A stretch of DNA of 64,000 nucleotides from positions 123,562 through 187,561 of the forward strand of contig JAOTRV010000007.1 of assembly GCA_030247575.1 (NCBI GenBank), written 5' to 3'. Positions 14,957-25,845 of this stretch are shown here, piece after piece. Under the pieces are notes generated by a model that saw only the letters and a program-made list of their open reading frames with translations, made no database searches and was not told where the DNA came from. Numbering within the stretch: the stretch's first letter is position 1; the number at the start of each line of letters is the position of its first letter. The translations under genes and the position numbers were made by a program. The DNA is from Sulfuritalea sp. (GTDB lineage: Bacteria; Pseudomonadota; Gammaproteobacteria; Burkholderiales; Rhodocyclaceae).

Positions 14957-15391
14957 ATGTCCGAGCCCCTGATTGTCGTTTGCCCCCACTGCCATGCCGC
15001 CAACCGCGTCCCCGCCGAACGCCTCGCCGACGGCGGCACCTGCGGCAAATGCAAGGCCCGCCTGTTCAGCGGCGAGCCGGTGGAACTCGGTGCGGCGAAT
15101 TTCGATATCCACGCCGGACGTTCCGACATACCGCTGCTGGTGGATTTCTGGGCGCCCTGGTGCGGTCCCTGCCGGGCCATGGCGCCTGCCTTTGCGCAAG
15201 CGGCGAAACAACTCGAGCCGGAATACCGTCTGGCGAAAGTGAATACCGAGGAAGAACAACAACTCGCGGCGCGCTTCGGCATCCGCTCGATTCCGACGCT
15301 GGCCCTGTTTCGCAACGGCCGCGAAGTCGCCCGCCAGGCCGGCGCGATGGAGGCCGCCAGCCTGATGCGCTGGGTGCGCAGCCACGCCTAG
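14957..15391 (+). CDS. trxC: Thioredoxin TrxC (zinc-ribbon thioredoxin 2)
   Basis: Disulfide reductase of the thioredoxin-2 type, 144 residues. The N-terminal zinc ribbon carries Cys9/Cys12 and Cys29/Cys32, followed by a thioredoxin fold with the active site WCGPC (Cys69, Cys72) and cis-proline loop RSIPTL. The start at 14957 has a GGAG 6 bases upstream; an in-frame ATG four codons earlier lacks one. In enterobacteria trxC is induced by oxidative stress; here a perfect inverted repeat sits on the ribosome binding site. The window also has a classical trxA at 47331. Confidence 0.93.
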   Translation: MSEPLIVVCPHCHAANRVPAERLADGGTCGKCKARLFSGEPVELGAANFDIHAGRSDIPLLVDFWAPWCGPCRAMAPAFAQAAKQLEPEYRLAKVNTEEEQQLAARFGIRSIPTLALFRNGREVARQAGAMEAASLMRWVRSHA

Positions 15392-15426
15392 TTTTTCCGG
15401 GAGCGCAAATAAATTGTTGAAGGGGG

Positions 15427-15454
15427 CTTGAAGCTTCCGGATTCACCCTCATAT
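15427..15454 (+). promoter_or_regulatory. Sigma-32 heat-shock promoter for grpE
   Basis: -35 CTTGAA at 15427-15432 and -10 CCTCATAT at 15447-15454 with a 14-base spacer, close to the sigma-32 consensus CTTGAA...CCCCATNT. It ends 28 bases before the grpE start. Confidence 0.8.
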
Positions 15455-15482
15455 GCGCCGGGTTTCTTCAGGAGCCCGACCC

Positions 15483-16067
15483 ATGCAGGACACTTCAAGC
15501 ACTTCCAGCCCCACCCCGCACAACCAGGCCTTGCCGGACTCCGGCCAGACGGCCGAAGCCGCCGTATCGCCAGCGTCTACTCCTGACGCCACGGTCATGC
15601 CCAGCCCGGAAGATCTGCTCAAGGCCGCCGAACTCAAGGCCGCCGAGCATCACGATGCATGGCTGCGCGCCAAGGCCGAGACCGAGAATGTGCGCCGTCG
15701 CGCGCAGGAAGACATCGGCAAGGCCGGCAAATTCGCCGTCGAGAAGTTCTCCGGCGAACTGCTGGCGGTGAAGGACAGCCTCGAAGCGGCGCTGGCCAAC
15801 GAAAACCAGAGCGCCGAAGCCCTCAAGGCCGGCGTCGAACTAACCCTCAGGCAACTGACTGCGGCGTTCGAGAAATCCAGCCTGGCCGAGATCAATCCGC
15901 TCGGCCAGAAGTTCGATCCGCACCAGCATCAGGCCATCAGCCAGATCGAGGCGCCGGACGCCGCGACGGAAGCCAACACCGTACTCAACGTCCTGCAGAA
16001 GGGCTACGCCCTGCACGGACGCGTGATTCGTCCCGCGCTGGTCGTGGTATCGAAGGGCAAGGCTTGA
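15483..16067 (+). CDS. grpE: Nucleotide exchange factor GrpE
   Basis: Releases ADP from DnaK. 194 residues. The first ~45 are disordered and rich in Ser, Thr, Pro and Ala. A long helix follows with [21 protein letters not shown], then the four-helix region and the C-terminal beta domain with [13 protein letters not shown] and [15 protein letters not shown] chose 15483 because an AGGAG lies about 8 bases upstream; an earlier ATG at 15453 overlaps the sigma-32 promoter. Part of the disordered head (VSPASTP) is encoded by a copy of the short dispersed repeat in the antisense orientation. Confidence 0.95.
   Translation: MQDTSSTSSPTPHNQALPDSGQTAEAAVSPASTPDATVMPSPEDLLKAAELKAAEHHDAWLRAKAETENVRRRAQEDIGKAGKFAVEKFSGELLAVKDSLEAALANENQSAEALKAGVELTLRQLTAAFEKSSLAEINPLGQKFDPHQHQAISQIEAPDAATEANTVLNVLQKGYALHGRVIRPALVVVSKGKA
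15561..15583 (-). repeat. Short dispersed repeat, copy 2 (inside grpE, antisense)
   Basis: Reverse complement reads GGAGTAGACGCTGGCGATAC followed by GGC. It falls in the disordered N-terminal head of GrpE, where an insertion would be tolerated. Confidence 0.65.
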
Positions 16068-16090
16068 AGCAGCGCGCAATACCCCCATAT
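16063..16090 (+). promoter_or_regulatory. Sigma-32 heat-shock promoter for dnaK
   Basis: -35 CTTGAA at 16063-16068, 14-base spacer, and -10 CCCCATAT at 16083-16090, a full match to the sigma-32 consensus. The -35 contains the grpE stop codon (TGA at 16065-16067). The dnaK start lies 63 bases downstream. Confidence 0.9.
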
Positions 16091-16153
16091 CAGGCACAGG
16101 CTTAAGGATTCGCCGGGCGTCCCCGGCGCGCACTATTCGACAAAGGAAAAAAC

Positions 16154-18088
<1,935 letters not shown>

Positions 18089-18115
18089 GACGGACGCTGG
18101 CGCGCCGTCCTGAGT

Positions 18116-18158
18116 GGCCGAGTTGAAGCGGGCGACTTCGTCGCCCCTTAACTCGGCC
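18116..18158 (+). promoter_or_regulatory. Strong two-part hairpin between dnaK and dnaJ
   Basis: Outer arms GGCCGAGTT (18116-18124) and AACTCGGCC (18150-18158) enclose inner arms GGGCGAC (18130-18136) and GTCGCCC (18140-18146) with a TTC loop. It is followed by only TTT, so it is at best a partial terminator that would lower dnaJ relative to dnaK. A heat-shock-like TTGAAG...GCCCCTTA also overlaps it (18124-18150), making a weak dnaJ promoter possible. The role is inferred. Confidence 0.7.
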
Positions 18159-18188
18159 TTTGCACAGAAGTAGCCTGGACCGACTGAC

Positions 18189-19313
18189 ATGGCAAAACGC
18201 GACTTTTACGAAATCCTCGGCATCAACCGCGATGCGTCCGAGGAGGACATCAAGAAGGCCTACCGCAAGCTGGCCATGAAGCATCATCCGGACCGCAATC
18301 CGGACAACCCCAAGGCCGAGGAGCAGTTCAAGGAAGCCAAGGAAGCCTACGAGATACTGTCCGACGCGCAGAAGCGCGCCGCCTACGACCAGTACGGCCA
18401 TGCCGGCGTCGATCCGCAGGCCGGCATGGGCGGCGGCGCAGGCATGGGCGGTTTCGCCGATGCCTTCTCCGACATCTTCGGCGACATCTTCGGCGGCGGC
18501 GGCCAGCGTGGCGGGCGTTCCAGCGTCTATCGCGGCGCGGACCTGCGCTACAACCTCGAAGTTTCGCTCGAAGAAGCCGCGCGCGGCACCGAAACCCGCA
18601 TTCGCATCCCGACCATGGCCGAGTGCGAAACCTGCAGCGGCAGCGGCGCCAAGAAAGGCACCGAGCCGAAAACCTGCCCGACCTGTGCCGGCCACGGCCA
18701 GGTGCGCATGCAACAGGGCTTCTTCTCGATCCAGCAGACCTGCCCGAAGTGCCACGGCACCGGACGCTACATTGCCGATCCCTGCGGCACCTGCCACGGC
18801 GCAGGACGCGTCAAGCAGCACAAGACCCTGTCCGTCAAGATTCCGCCGGGGGTCGACGAAGGCGATCGGATACGGCTGTCGGGCGAAGGCGAGCCCGGCG
18901 TCAATGGCGGCCCGCCCGGCGACCTTTATGTCCAGATCCACCTCAAGGCCCACGCAGTATTCCAGCGTGACCACGACGACCTGCATTGCGAAATGCCGGT
19001 CAGCTACGCCACGGCGGCGCTCGGCGGCGAAATCGAGATTCCCACGCTGGACGGCGTCGCCAAACTCAAGATTCCGGCCGAGACACAGACCGGCAAGGTA
19101 TTCCGCCTGCGCGGCAAGGGCATCAAGGGCGTCCGCTCCTCCAGCCGCGGCGATCTGCTGTGCCACGTCGTGCTGGAAACCCCGGTGAATCTCACCGACC
19201 GGCAGAAGGAACTGCTGGAGGAGTTCGAGCAGATCAGCCAGGGCAACGCCCAGCGGCACAGCCCGCGCGCGCAGAGCTGGCTTGACCGCGTCAAGGATTT
19301 CTTCAGCAGTTGA
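18189..19313 (+). CDS. dnaJ: Chaperone protein DnaJ (Hsp40)
   Basis: Co-chaperone that stimulates DnaK ATPase and delivers substrates. 374 residues. The J domain has the HPD motif at 33-35 (KHHPDRNPD). The Gly/Phe-rich region follows with [15 protein letters not shown] zinc-finger domain with four CxxCxGxG-type repeats begins with [12 protein letters not shown] and ends with [10 protein letters not shown]. Two C-terminal beta domains complete it. It is 100 bases after dnaK; the gap contains a strong hairpin. Confidence 0.98.
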   Translation: MAKRDFYEILGINRDASEEDIKKAYRKLAMKHHPDRNPDNPKAEEQFKEAKEAYEILSDAQKRAAYDQYGHAGVDPQAGMGGGAGMGGFADAFSDIFGDIFGGGGQRGGRSSVYRGADLRYNLEVSLEEAARGTETRIRIPTMAECETCSGSGAKKGTEPKTCPTCAGHGQVRMQQGFFSIQQTCPKCHGTGRYIADPCGTCHGAGRVKQHKTLSVKIPPGVDEGDRIRLSGEGEPGVNGGPPGDLYVQIHLKAHAVFQRDHDDLHCEMPVSYATAALGGEIEIPTLDGVAKLKIPAETQTGKVFRLRGKGIKGVRSSSRGDLLCHVVLETPVNLTDRQKELLEEFEQISQGNAQRHSPRAQSWLDRVKDFFSS

Positions 19314-19336
19314 GCCTGCGCCGCGCCGCCGAGACC

Positions 19337-20476
19337 CTATCCGGGACAAATGCGGTTGCGGCCGCCTTGCTTCGCTGAATACAGGCCGCGATCGGCGGCA
19401 GCCAGCAACTGGGCGGAACTGGTCTGCTTGTCGGGCGTCATCGCCGCGGCGCCGATACTGACAGTGACCTGATCAGCCGCCGGCGAATCCGCATGGGGGA
19501 TGCGCAAGCCGGTAAGTGCGCCCTGGATGGCCTGCGCCACCAGCGTTGCGCCGTCCAGCTCGGTGTTCGGCAGAATCACCGCCAGTTCCTCGCCGCCATA
19601 GCGGGCCAGCAGATCGCCGGGCCGCCGCAACGCCGATCGCGCGGCCCTGGCCACGGCTTGGAGACAGCGGTCCCCCGCCTGATGGCCATAGGTGTCGTTG
19701 TAGCGCTTGAAGTAGTCGACATCGACCATCAACAGCGACAAGGCTTGTCGTTGCCGGTGAGCCCGGCGCCATTCCTCGTCCAGTTTCGCGTCGAAATGCC
19801 GGCGGTTGGCAATCTCCAACAGGCCATCGGTGTTGGAAAGCGCTTCCAGGCGGTGATTGAGGTCCGTCAAGGCGTGATTGACCAGCGCCAGTTGCCCGGT
19901 GCGCTCGGCGACTCTTTCCTCGAGCCAGAAATTGGCCGCGGCCAGATTGCGGTTCTGCTCGGAAAGAACGTGGTAAAGGTTGTGCAGCGCCGTCAACAAG
20001 GCGGCGGTGGCGTTGTCGCCCCGGACCGAATGCACCTCTTCGTACGCACGGTCCGGAGATTTTCCGCCGCGGATCAGCGCGATCTGCCGCGCCATCGACT
20101 GATCCTCGCCCAGGATATGAAAGCCCAGCCATGAACGGAGAAACGCGTGCAGGGTTTCCGCCGCATTGGCCATGGAGTTTCGCGAGGCCCACATGGTCGA
20201 CAGCTGTTCGACAAATTCGCCATGGTGCCGTCGATGCGGATCCCGGTGCAAAGGCGAAACGCCGGTTTCCACCATCAGCCGCTCTTCTTCCGCAAAGTGT
20301 TGCCTGGCGTAATCAGCAAGCTGGCCGAAGATCGTCTGCAGGGATTCCGGATCCTGCACCTGTCCGCCAATCAGGGCTTCGCCAAGCTGATTGATCAGGG
20401 CCACCAGTTGGCGATGCTCCTGGTCTACCCGTTCCAAACCGGTGGTGAAATGCTGATCCCAGACGAAGGCTTCCAT
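19337..20476 (-). CDS. Diguanylate cyclase with N-terminal bacteriohemerythrin sensor
   Basis: Makes cyclic di-GMP, probably under control of oxygen or nitric oxide binding at a di-iron centre. 379 residues. The hemerythrin domain has all expected ligands: His21, the HxxxE pair at 60/64, HxxxH at 81/85, and HxxxxD at 120/125. A helical linker with a coiled-coil look (about 155-225) leads to a GGDEF domain. Its active site is GGEEL near residue 294, preceded at the canonical 5-residue distance by an inhibitory-site RxxD (RPGD). No membrane segment, so cytoplasmic. It starts 22 bases after cysS on the same strand and is convergent with dnaJ. Confidence 0.92.
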   Translation of the reverse strand: MEAFVWDQHFTTGLERVDQEHRQLVALINQLGEALIGGQVQDPESLQTIFGQLADYARQHFAEEERLMVETGVSPLHRDPHRRHHGEFVEQLSTMWASRNSMANAAETLHAFLRSWLGFHILGEDQSMARQIALIRGGKSPDRAYEEVHSVRGDNATAALLTALHNLYHVLSEQNRNLAAANFWLEERVAERTGQLALVNHALTDLNHRLEALSNTDGLLEIANRRHFDAKLDEEWRRAHRQRQALSLLMVDVDYFKRYNDTYGHQAGDRCLQAVARAARSALRRPGDLLARYGGEELAVILPNTELDGATLVAQAIQGALTGLRIPHADSPAADQVTVSIGAAAMTPDKQTSSAQLLAAADRGLYSAKQGGRNRICPG

Positions 20477-20498
20477 CACGTACCGGTCCCCATTCAAG

Positions 20499-21869
20499 TC
20501 ACGCCCGGCGCCAGGTCGTCCCCTGCGGTCCATCCTCCAGCACGATGCCGGCCGCCTTCAGTTCGTCGCGGATGCGGTCGGACTCGGCAAAATTCCGGGC
20601 TTTCTTCGCCGTGCTGCGGGCGACGACTCTTGCTTCGATCTCCTCGTTGCCGAGGCCGCCGGCGGGCGCCGCCTGCAGGAAGCTTTGCGGATCACGCTGC
20701 AGCAGGCCCATCACGCCGCCCAGCGCCTTGAGCTGGGCGGCCAGCGCCGATTCACCGCGATTCACCGCAGTAGCGAGATCGAACAGCACGGCCATCGCTT
20801 CCGGCGTGCCGAAGTCGTCGTCCAGCGCAGCCTTGAAGCGCACCGCATGCGGCTCGTTCCAATCCACTTCGACTTCGCCGCCGACGCCCTTGAGCGCCGT
20901 GTAAAGCCGCGTCAGCGCATGCCGCGCATCGTCGAGATGAATGTCGGAATAGTTGAGCGGACTGCGGTAGTGGGCGCGCAGGATGAAGAAGCGGACGACT
21001 TCGGCATCGTACTTTTTCAGCACCTCGCGGATGGTGAAGAAGTTGCCCAGCGACTTCGACATCTTCTCGTCATCGACGCGGACGAAGCCGTTGTGCATCC
21101 AGTAATTGACGAACTGGCACTGATGCGCGCCTTCCGATTGCGCGATCTCGTTCTCGTGGTGCGGAAACTGCAGATCCTGTCCGCCGCCGTGGATGTCGAA
21201 GTGCTTGCCCAGGAGATCCGCGCCCATTGCCGAGCATTCGATATGCCAGCCCGGCCGCCCCGGTCCCCACGGCGACTCCCACTTCACTTCGGCAGGTTCG
21301 TCGTCCCGCGCATGCTTCCACAGCACGAAGTCGAGCGGATCGTGCTTGCCGGCCATGACATCAACGCGTTCGCCGGCGCGCAGATCTTCCAGCGACTTGC
21401 CGGAAAGCTTGCCGTAGCCGTCGAACTTGCGCACCGAGTAGCAGACGTCGTTGCCCGCGGCGACATACGCGTAGCCGTTCCTTTCCAGCGTACCGATCAT
21501 GTCCAGCATCTGCGGCACATGGTCGGTCGCGCGCGGCTCCGCATCGGGACGCAGCACACCCAGCGCCGCCGCATCGTCGTTCATGGCGGCGATGAAGCGG
21601 TCGGTCAGTTGCCGGATCGACTCGCCGTTCTCCTGGGCGCGACGGATGATCTTGTCGTCGATGTCGGTGATGTTGCGCACATAAGTCAGCGCGTAGCCAC
21701 TGGCCCTGAGCCAGCGCGCCACCAGGTCGAACACCACCATCACGCGGGCGTGCCCGAGGTGGCAAAAGTCATACACGGTCATGCCGCAGACGTACATGCT
21801 GACGCGCCCGGGCTCGATAGGAACGAAGACCTGCTTCTCGCGGGCCAGAGTGTTGTAAAGCTTCAGCAT
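20499..21869 (-). CDS. cysS: Cysteinyl-tRNA synthetase
   Basis: Class I synthetase that charges tRNA-Cys. 456 residues. It has the zinc and HIGH-type region [20 protein letters not shown] near 24-43, [13 protein letters not shown], the zinc ligands around GWHIECSAM and [15 protein letters not shown], and the KMSKS loop [10 protein letters not shown]. The C-terminal anticodon-binding part ends [11 protein letters not shown] start at 21869 because [15 protein letters not shown] matches the family start. No good Shine-Dalgarno is visible. The diguanylate cyclase gene follows. Confidence 0.97.
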   Translation of the reverse strand: MLKLYNTLAREKQVFVPIEPGRVSMYVCGMTVYDFCHLGHARVMVVFDLVARWLRASGYALTYVRNITDIDDKIIRRAQENGESIRQLTDRFIAAMNDDAAALGVLRPDAEPRATDHVPQMLDMIGTLERNGYAYVAAGNDVCYSVRKFDGYGKLSGKSLEDLRAGERVDVMAGKHDPLDFVLWKHARDDEPAEVKWESPWGPGRPGWHIECSAMGADLLGKHFDIHGGGQDLQFPHHENEIAQSEGAHQCQFVNYWMHNGFVRVDDEKMSKSLGNFFTIREVLKKYDAEVVRFFILRAHYRSPLNYSDIHLDDARHALTRLYTALKGVGGEVEVDWNEPHAVRFKAALDDDFGTPEAMAVLFDLATAVNRGESALAAQLKALGGVMGLLQRDPQSFLQAAPAGGLGNEEIEARVVARSTAKKARNFAESDRIRDELKAAGIVLEDGPQGTTWRRA

Positions 21870-22023
21870 GGAGGAATCGTCTAAACGCCGGGCTAAGCAG
21901 GAAAATGGACACGAAAGGCCGACATTATCGGACCTTTGATCAACCGCGCCCAAGTTGTAGGAAATGCGGGCTTCTTGGTAGAATCCACCGTTGAATCCCG
22001 CATGGTTTGTCCCGCGAAGACGC

Positions 22024-22082
22024 AGTTTCAGAGCAGGCTAACGCCAGCTTCATCGGCGTTGAGCGCAGCGGCCGTAACTAAA
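22024..22082 (+). repeat. Inverted-repeat element A, copy 1 (upstream of the TPR gene)
   Basis: Reads AGTTTCAG, then GGCTAACGCC at 22037-22046 facing GGCGTTGAGC at 22055-22064, and ends CAGCGGCCGTAACTAAA at 22066-22082. The same ends and the 17-base tail recur at 39657-39754 in front of fimV in the opposite gene-relative orientation. This copy has a short loop; the fimV copy carries an extra hairpin inside. Confidence 0.75.
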
Positions 22083-22119
22083 TTCATTTTCGGGCAACCG
22101 TCAACGAGAAGTATATACC

Positions 22120-23187
22120 ATGACCCAAATCCGCCTCAACGCCGCACGCCTACTGGCATCAGCCGTTTCCGTCACGCTCCTGGCACTGGCGCCCGCCGTT
22201 CATGCCGATGCGCTGCAGGACATCAGCAAGCAGATCAAGCAGGGGCAGCATGCCCAGGCGCTGGAGCAGGTCGACAAGTATCTGGCGGGCAAACCGAAGG
22301 ACGCCCAGGGGCGCTTTCTCAAGGGCATCGTGCTGACCGAGATGAACAAGCCCAACGAGGCCATCACCGTATTCTCCAAGCTGACCGAGGATTACCCGGA
22401 ACTGCCCGAGCCGTACAACAACCTCGCCGTCATCTACGCCCAGCAGAAGCAGTATGACAAGGCCAAGCAGGCGCTGGAAATGGCCATTCGCACCCATCCG
22501 TCCTACGCCACGGCCCACGAAAACCTCGGCGACATCTATGCGCGCCTCGCCAGCCAGGCCTACGACAAGGCGCTGCAGATCGATTCCTCGAACTCCAGCG
22601 CGCAGAACAAGCTGGCGCTGATCCGCGACCTGATGAGCACCGCCGGCCGTCCCGGCAAGGCGAACAAGCCCGTCGGCGATGCGCGTCCGGCCGAACCCGT
22701 CAAGCTCGCGGAAGCGCCGAAAGCCGCACCCGCCACCGCTCCCTCGGCCGCCGCTCCGGTTGCGGCCCCGGCAACCGGAGCGCCCGCGGCCGTCCCGGCG
22801 AAGCCGGCCGAACCCGCCAAACCCGCCCCGACAAAGGCCGCGACCGATCCCAATGCCGAGATCACCAATGCCATCGACCTGTGGGCTGCCGCCTGGTCGC
22901 GCAAGGACGTCAAGGCCTACCTCGCGGCCTATGCCCGCGACTTCAAGACCCCGGCCGGCGAATCGCGTGCGGCGTGGGATGCTGAACGCCAGAAGCGCAT
23001 CAACAAGCCGGGAGCGATCCAGGTCGGCTACGAAAACCTGCGTATCGCGGTCAATGGCGACAGCGCCACGGTGAAGTTCCGCCAGCACTACAAGTCGGCT
23101 TCGCTGAAGACCTCCAGCAACAAGACGCTACTGATGGGCAAACGCGACGGCAAGTGGCAGATCCTGCAGGAGCGGGTCGGTAACTGA
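22120..23187 (+). CDS. Secreted TPR protein with a Cds6-like (NTF2-fold) C-terminal domain
   Basis: A 355-residue exported protein. Signal peptide residues 1-29, cleaved near AVHA-DAL. Tetratricopeptide repeats follow to about residue 165 (for example [21 protein letters not shown] and [13 protein letters not shown]). A 60-residue linker of Ala, Pro and Lys leads to a ~110-residue C-terminal domain with [21 protein letters not shown] and [10 protein letters not shown]. That domain resembles the C-terminus of the next gene product, an L,D-transpeptidase. The stop overlaps the next start by 1 base (TGATG). Probably a periplasmic partner in cell-wall modification; the exact role is unknown. Confidence 0.8.
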   Translation: MTQIRLNAARLLASAVSVTLLALAPAVHADALQDISKQIKQGQHAQALEQVDKYLAGKPKDAQGRFLKGIVLTEMNKPNEAITVFSKLTEDYPELPEPYNNLAVIYAQQKQYDKAKQALEMAIRTHPSYATAHENLGDIYARLASQAYDKALQIDSSNSSAQNKLALIRDLMSTAGRPGKANKPVGDARPAEPVKLAEAPKAAPATAPSAAAPVAAPATGAPAAVPAKPAEPAKPAPTKAATDPNAEITNAIDLWAAAWSRKDVKAYLAAYARDFKTPAGESRAAWDAERQKRINKPGAIQVGYENLRIAVNGDSATVKFRQHYKSASLKTSSNKTLLMGKRDGKWQILQERVGN

Positions 23188-24431
23188 TGCGCCAGCCGTC
23201 GCGCATCCTGACAGTCATTTCGGCCTGCGGCCTGCTGCTCGCGGCAGGCGCGGCGGATGCTGCCGGCAAGGCGCCGAAGCACCTCAAGAAAACCGCCGCC
23301 ACGGGCGCCGTCGCGGCGAGCTATACCGATTCCGGGCCGGAGCCGCTGCTGGCCAAGGTGTTCGACGCTATCGAAGCCAACCGGCTCGATGTCGCCATGC
23401 AGCAGACGGAAATGCTGATCAAGGCCTATCCCAATTTCCGCCTGGCGCATCTGGTCAAGGGCGACCTGCTGCTGGCCCGCTCGCGCCCGCTGACGGCCTT
23501 TGGCGAGGGTGGCGGCCCCGCTGCGGGAGAAAAGATCGCCGATCTGCGCGACGAAGCCATCGTCCGCCTCAAGGGCTACCGCACCAAGCCGCCGGCAGAC
23601 TACGTGCCGCGCTATCTGCTGCAGATGCATCCGGAACAGAAGCACGCGGTGGTCGTCGATACGCAGAAGTCCCGCCTCTACCTGTACCAGAACGACAACG
23701 GCACGCCGCGCTTCATCGCCGACTACTACATCTCGCAGGGCAAGCTCGGCGCCGAGAAGGCTCGCGAGGGCGACAAGAAGACGCCGATCGGCGTCTATCA
23801 CGTCACCTCCAGCCTGCCGCGGCAGAAGCTGACCGACTTTTACGGCAGCGGCGCCTTCCCCATCAATTATCCCAACGACTGGGACAAGCGCCAGGGACGC
23901 AACGGTCACGGCATCTGGCTGCACGGCACCCCGTCCGACACCTTCTCGCGCCCGCCCAAGGCCTCCGACGGCTGCGTGGTGCTGGCCAACCAGGATCTCG
24001 ACACGCTGTCGAAAAGCCTGCAGATCGGCCTGACGCCGGTGATCATCAGCAACAGCATAGAATGGCTGTCGCTCGACGACTGGCAGAGCGAACGCACCTC
24101 GCTGCTCAAGAATGTCGAGGAATGGCGGCAGGATTGGGAAAGCCGCAACATAGAGCACTACGCGCGGCACTATTCGCACAAGTTCCATTCCGACGGGCAG
24201 AACTACCAGGGCTGGATCGAACAGAAGCGCAAGGTCAATGCGGCCAAGAGCTGGATCAAGGTCGATACCGGCAACATCAGCATGTTCCGCAATCCCGGCA
24301 AGGAAGAGTATGTCGTCGTCACCTTCGAGCAGGATTACCGTTCCAGCAATCTTTCCAGCCAGATGAAGAAGCGTCAGTACTGGATCAAGGAAGGCGGTCG
24401 CTGGAAAATCATCTTCGAAGGCTCCGCCTGA
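23187..24431 (+). CDS. L,D-transpeptidase (YkuD fold) with Cds6-like C-terminal domain
   Basis: Predicted periplasmic enzyme acting on peptidoglycan stem peptides. 414 residues. Signal peptide 1-28. The YkuD domain is at about 150-285 with [25 protein letters not shown], and the catalytic signature HGTPSDTF...SDGCVVL in which His and Cys are both present. A ~120-residue C-terminal NTF2-like domain ([20 protein letters not shown] to [10 protein letters not shown]) parallels that of the upstream TPR protein. Whether it cross-links peptides, attaches proteins or cleaves them (as some YkuD enzymes do) cannot be told from sequence. Confidence 0.85.
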   Translation: MRQPSRILTVISACGLLLAAGAADAAGKAPKHLKKTAATGAVAASYTDSGPEPLLAKVFDAIEANRLDVAMQQTEMLIKAYPNFRLAHLVKGDLLLARSRPLTAFGEGGGPAAGEKIADLRDEAIVRLKGYRTKPPADYVPRYLLQMHPEQKHAVVVDTQKSRLYLYQNDNGTPRFIADYYISQGKLGAEKAREGDKKTPIGVYHVTSSLPRQKLTDFYGSGAFPINYPNDWDKRQGRNGHGIWLHGTPSDTFSRPPKASDGCVVLANQDLDTLSKSLQIGLTPVIISNSIEWLSLDDWQSERTSLLKNVEEWRQDWESRNIEHYARHYSHKFHSDGQNYQGWIEQKRKVNAAKSWIKVDTGNISMFRNPGKEEYVVVTFEQDYRSSNLSSQMKKRQYWIKEGGRWKIIFEGSA

Positions 24432-24487
24432 AGCAGCCCCTTCGCTGTCCGCATCACATTTCCCCTACACGTTTTTCCGGAGGTTCC

Positions 24488-25051
24488 ATGCATCGCCTGT
24501 TTCTGTTCGCATTCGCCCTTTTGTTCGGCATGGCCGCTCATGCCGCCAACCCGCAGCTCGAGGTCAAGACCTCGCAGGGCACCCTGATCATCGAGCTGTA
24601 CCAGGACAAGGCGCCGAAGACGGTGGAGAACTTCCTGCAGTACGCCAAGGACGGCTTCTTCAACGGCACCGTCTTCCACCGCGTGATTCCCGGTTTCATG
24701 ATCCAGGGCGGCGGCTTCACGGCGGACATGAAGCAGAAGGAAACCCGCGCCCCGATCCAGAATGAGGCCAAGAACGGACTGAAGAACGAAACGGGCACGC
24801 TGGCCATGGCGCGCACCATGGATCCGCATTCCGCCAGCGCACAGTTCTTCATCAACCTCAAGGACAACAGCTTTCTCGATTATCCGGGCCGCGACGGCTG
24901 GGGCTACGCCGTGTTCGGCAAGGTCGCGCAGGGCTTCGACATAGTGCAGAAGATCGCCACGGTGCCGACCGCGAATGCCGGCCCGCACCAGAACGTGCCG
25001 ACCACGCCGGTTCTCATCGAATCCGTCAAGCTGCTGCCGGCCAAGAAATAA
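24488..25051 (+). CDS. ppiA: Periplasmic peptidyl-prolyl isomerase (cyclophilin, PpiA type)
   Basis: Catalyses proline cis/trans isomerisation in exported proteins. 187 residues. A clear signal peptide (residues 1-20, ending MAAHA-ANP) precedes a cyclophilin domain with [15 protein letters not shown], the [17 protein letters not shown] core and [13 protein letters not shown]. The N-terminal extension is the only major difference from the cytoplasmic copy that follows 19 bases later. A GGAGG lies 4-8 bases before the start. Confidence 0.95.
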   Translation: MHRLFLFAFALLFGMAAHAANPQLEVKTSQGTLIIELYQDKAPKTVENFLQYAKDGFFNGTVFHRVIPGFMIQGGGFTADMKQKETRAPIQNEAKNGLKNETGTLAMARTMDPHSASAQFFINLKDNSFLDYPGRDGWGYAVFGKVAQGFDIVQKIATVPTANAGPHQNVPTTPVLIESVKLLPAKK

Positions 25052-25070
25052 CCCACACAGGATCCATCCC

Positions 25071-25559
25071 ATGATCAAGCTCACCACCAGCCTCGGCGTC
25101 ATCACCCTCGAACTGGATGCCGACAAGGCGCCCAAGAGCGCCGCCAATTTCATCGACTATGTCAAATCCGGCCACTACGACAACACGATTTTCCATCGCG
25201 TGATCGACGGCTTCATGATCCAGGGCGGCGGCTTCGAGCCGGGCATGAACCAGAAGCCGACCGGCGCGCCGATCGAGAACGAAGCCGGGAACGGCCTCAA
25301 GAACGAACGCTACACGGTCGCCATGGCGCGCACCGGCGACCCGCATTCGGCCACCGCGCAGTTCTTCATCAATGTCGGCGACAACGACTTTCTCGACAAC
25401 GGCAAGTGCCAGGACGGCTGGGGCTACTGCGTCTTCGGTCGCGTCGTCGAAGGCAAGGATGTCGTGGACAAGATCAAGGGCGTGAAGACTGGCAACAAGG
25501 GCTTCCACCAGAACGTACCGGCGCAGGACGTCGTCATCGAGCGCGCCGAAGTCGTCTGA
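25071..25559 (+). CDS. ppiB: Cytoplasmic peptidyl-prolyl isomerase (cyclophilin, PpiB type)
   Basis: Cytosolic cyclophilin, 162 residues without a signal peptide. Signature motifs are [40 protein letters not shown] and [14 protein letters not shown]. It lies directly behind ppiA, so the two form a tandem pair that serves the two compartments. A large palindromic repeat begins 5 bases after its stop. Confidence 0.96.
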   Translation: MIKLTTSLGVITLELDADKAPKSAANFIDYVKSGHYDNTIFHRVIDGFMIQGGGFEPGMNQKPTGAPIENEAGNGLKNERYTVAMARTGDPHSATAQFFINVGDNDFLDNGKCQDGWGYCVFGRVVEGKDVVDKIKGVKTGNKGFHQNVPAQDVVIERAEVV

Positions 25560-25564
25560 CGCAA

Positions 25565-25832
25565 GAGCCTGTTTCAGCAGGAATCGTGCCCCGCGTTGAG
25601 ACCAGGATCGGATGGATGCAAGGCGCAGTGCGCGACCAATGGTTGTTCCCATTGGCAAGCACTGCAACGCCGCAGACGCCGATCCTGGTCTCAACCCGAA
25701 GGGCCGCTGGGCGTTGGGCGCGCTGCCACGTTGTCGGTCGCTTGCATGGAACAACCATGCCGCACTCCCTCCGCCTCGCATCGCATCCCAACGCCCAGCG
25801 GCGCGAGGTACGATTCCTGCTGAAACAGGCTC
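25565..25832. repeat. 268-bp nested palindromic element with 23-bp perfect terminal inverted repeats
   Basis: Ends: GAGCCTGTTTCAGCAGGAAT+CGT at 25565-25587 and its exact reverse complement at 25810-25832. Inside are further exact pairs: GTTGAGACCAGGATCGG (25595-25611 with 25679-25695), GCCGCTGGGCGTTGGG (25703-25718 with 25787-25802) and ATGGTTGTTCC (25639-25649 with 25748-25758). Two local hairpins are CCAATGG...CCATTGG at 25636-25655 and GCATGG...CCATGC at 25744-25760. No open reading frame of known type and no clear target duplication. It looks like a non-autonomous mobile or MITE-like repeat. Confidence 0.8.
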
Positions 25833-25845
25833 TAAGGGCGGCTCC

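Noticed and set aside
15392-16153. CIRCE operator in the grpE/dnaK leaders
   Set aside because: No TTAGCACTC-N9-GAGTGCTAA or near match; the sigma-32 promoters explain these leaders.
22024-22082. Inverted repeat considered as a riboswitch or an integron attC site
   Set aside because: The paired copy is in the opposite orientation relative to its gene, which argues against a riboswitch. The first arm does not fit the attC core exactly, the short copy is too small, and there is no integrase in the window.
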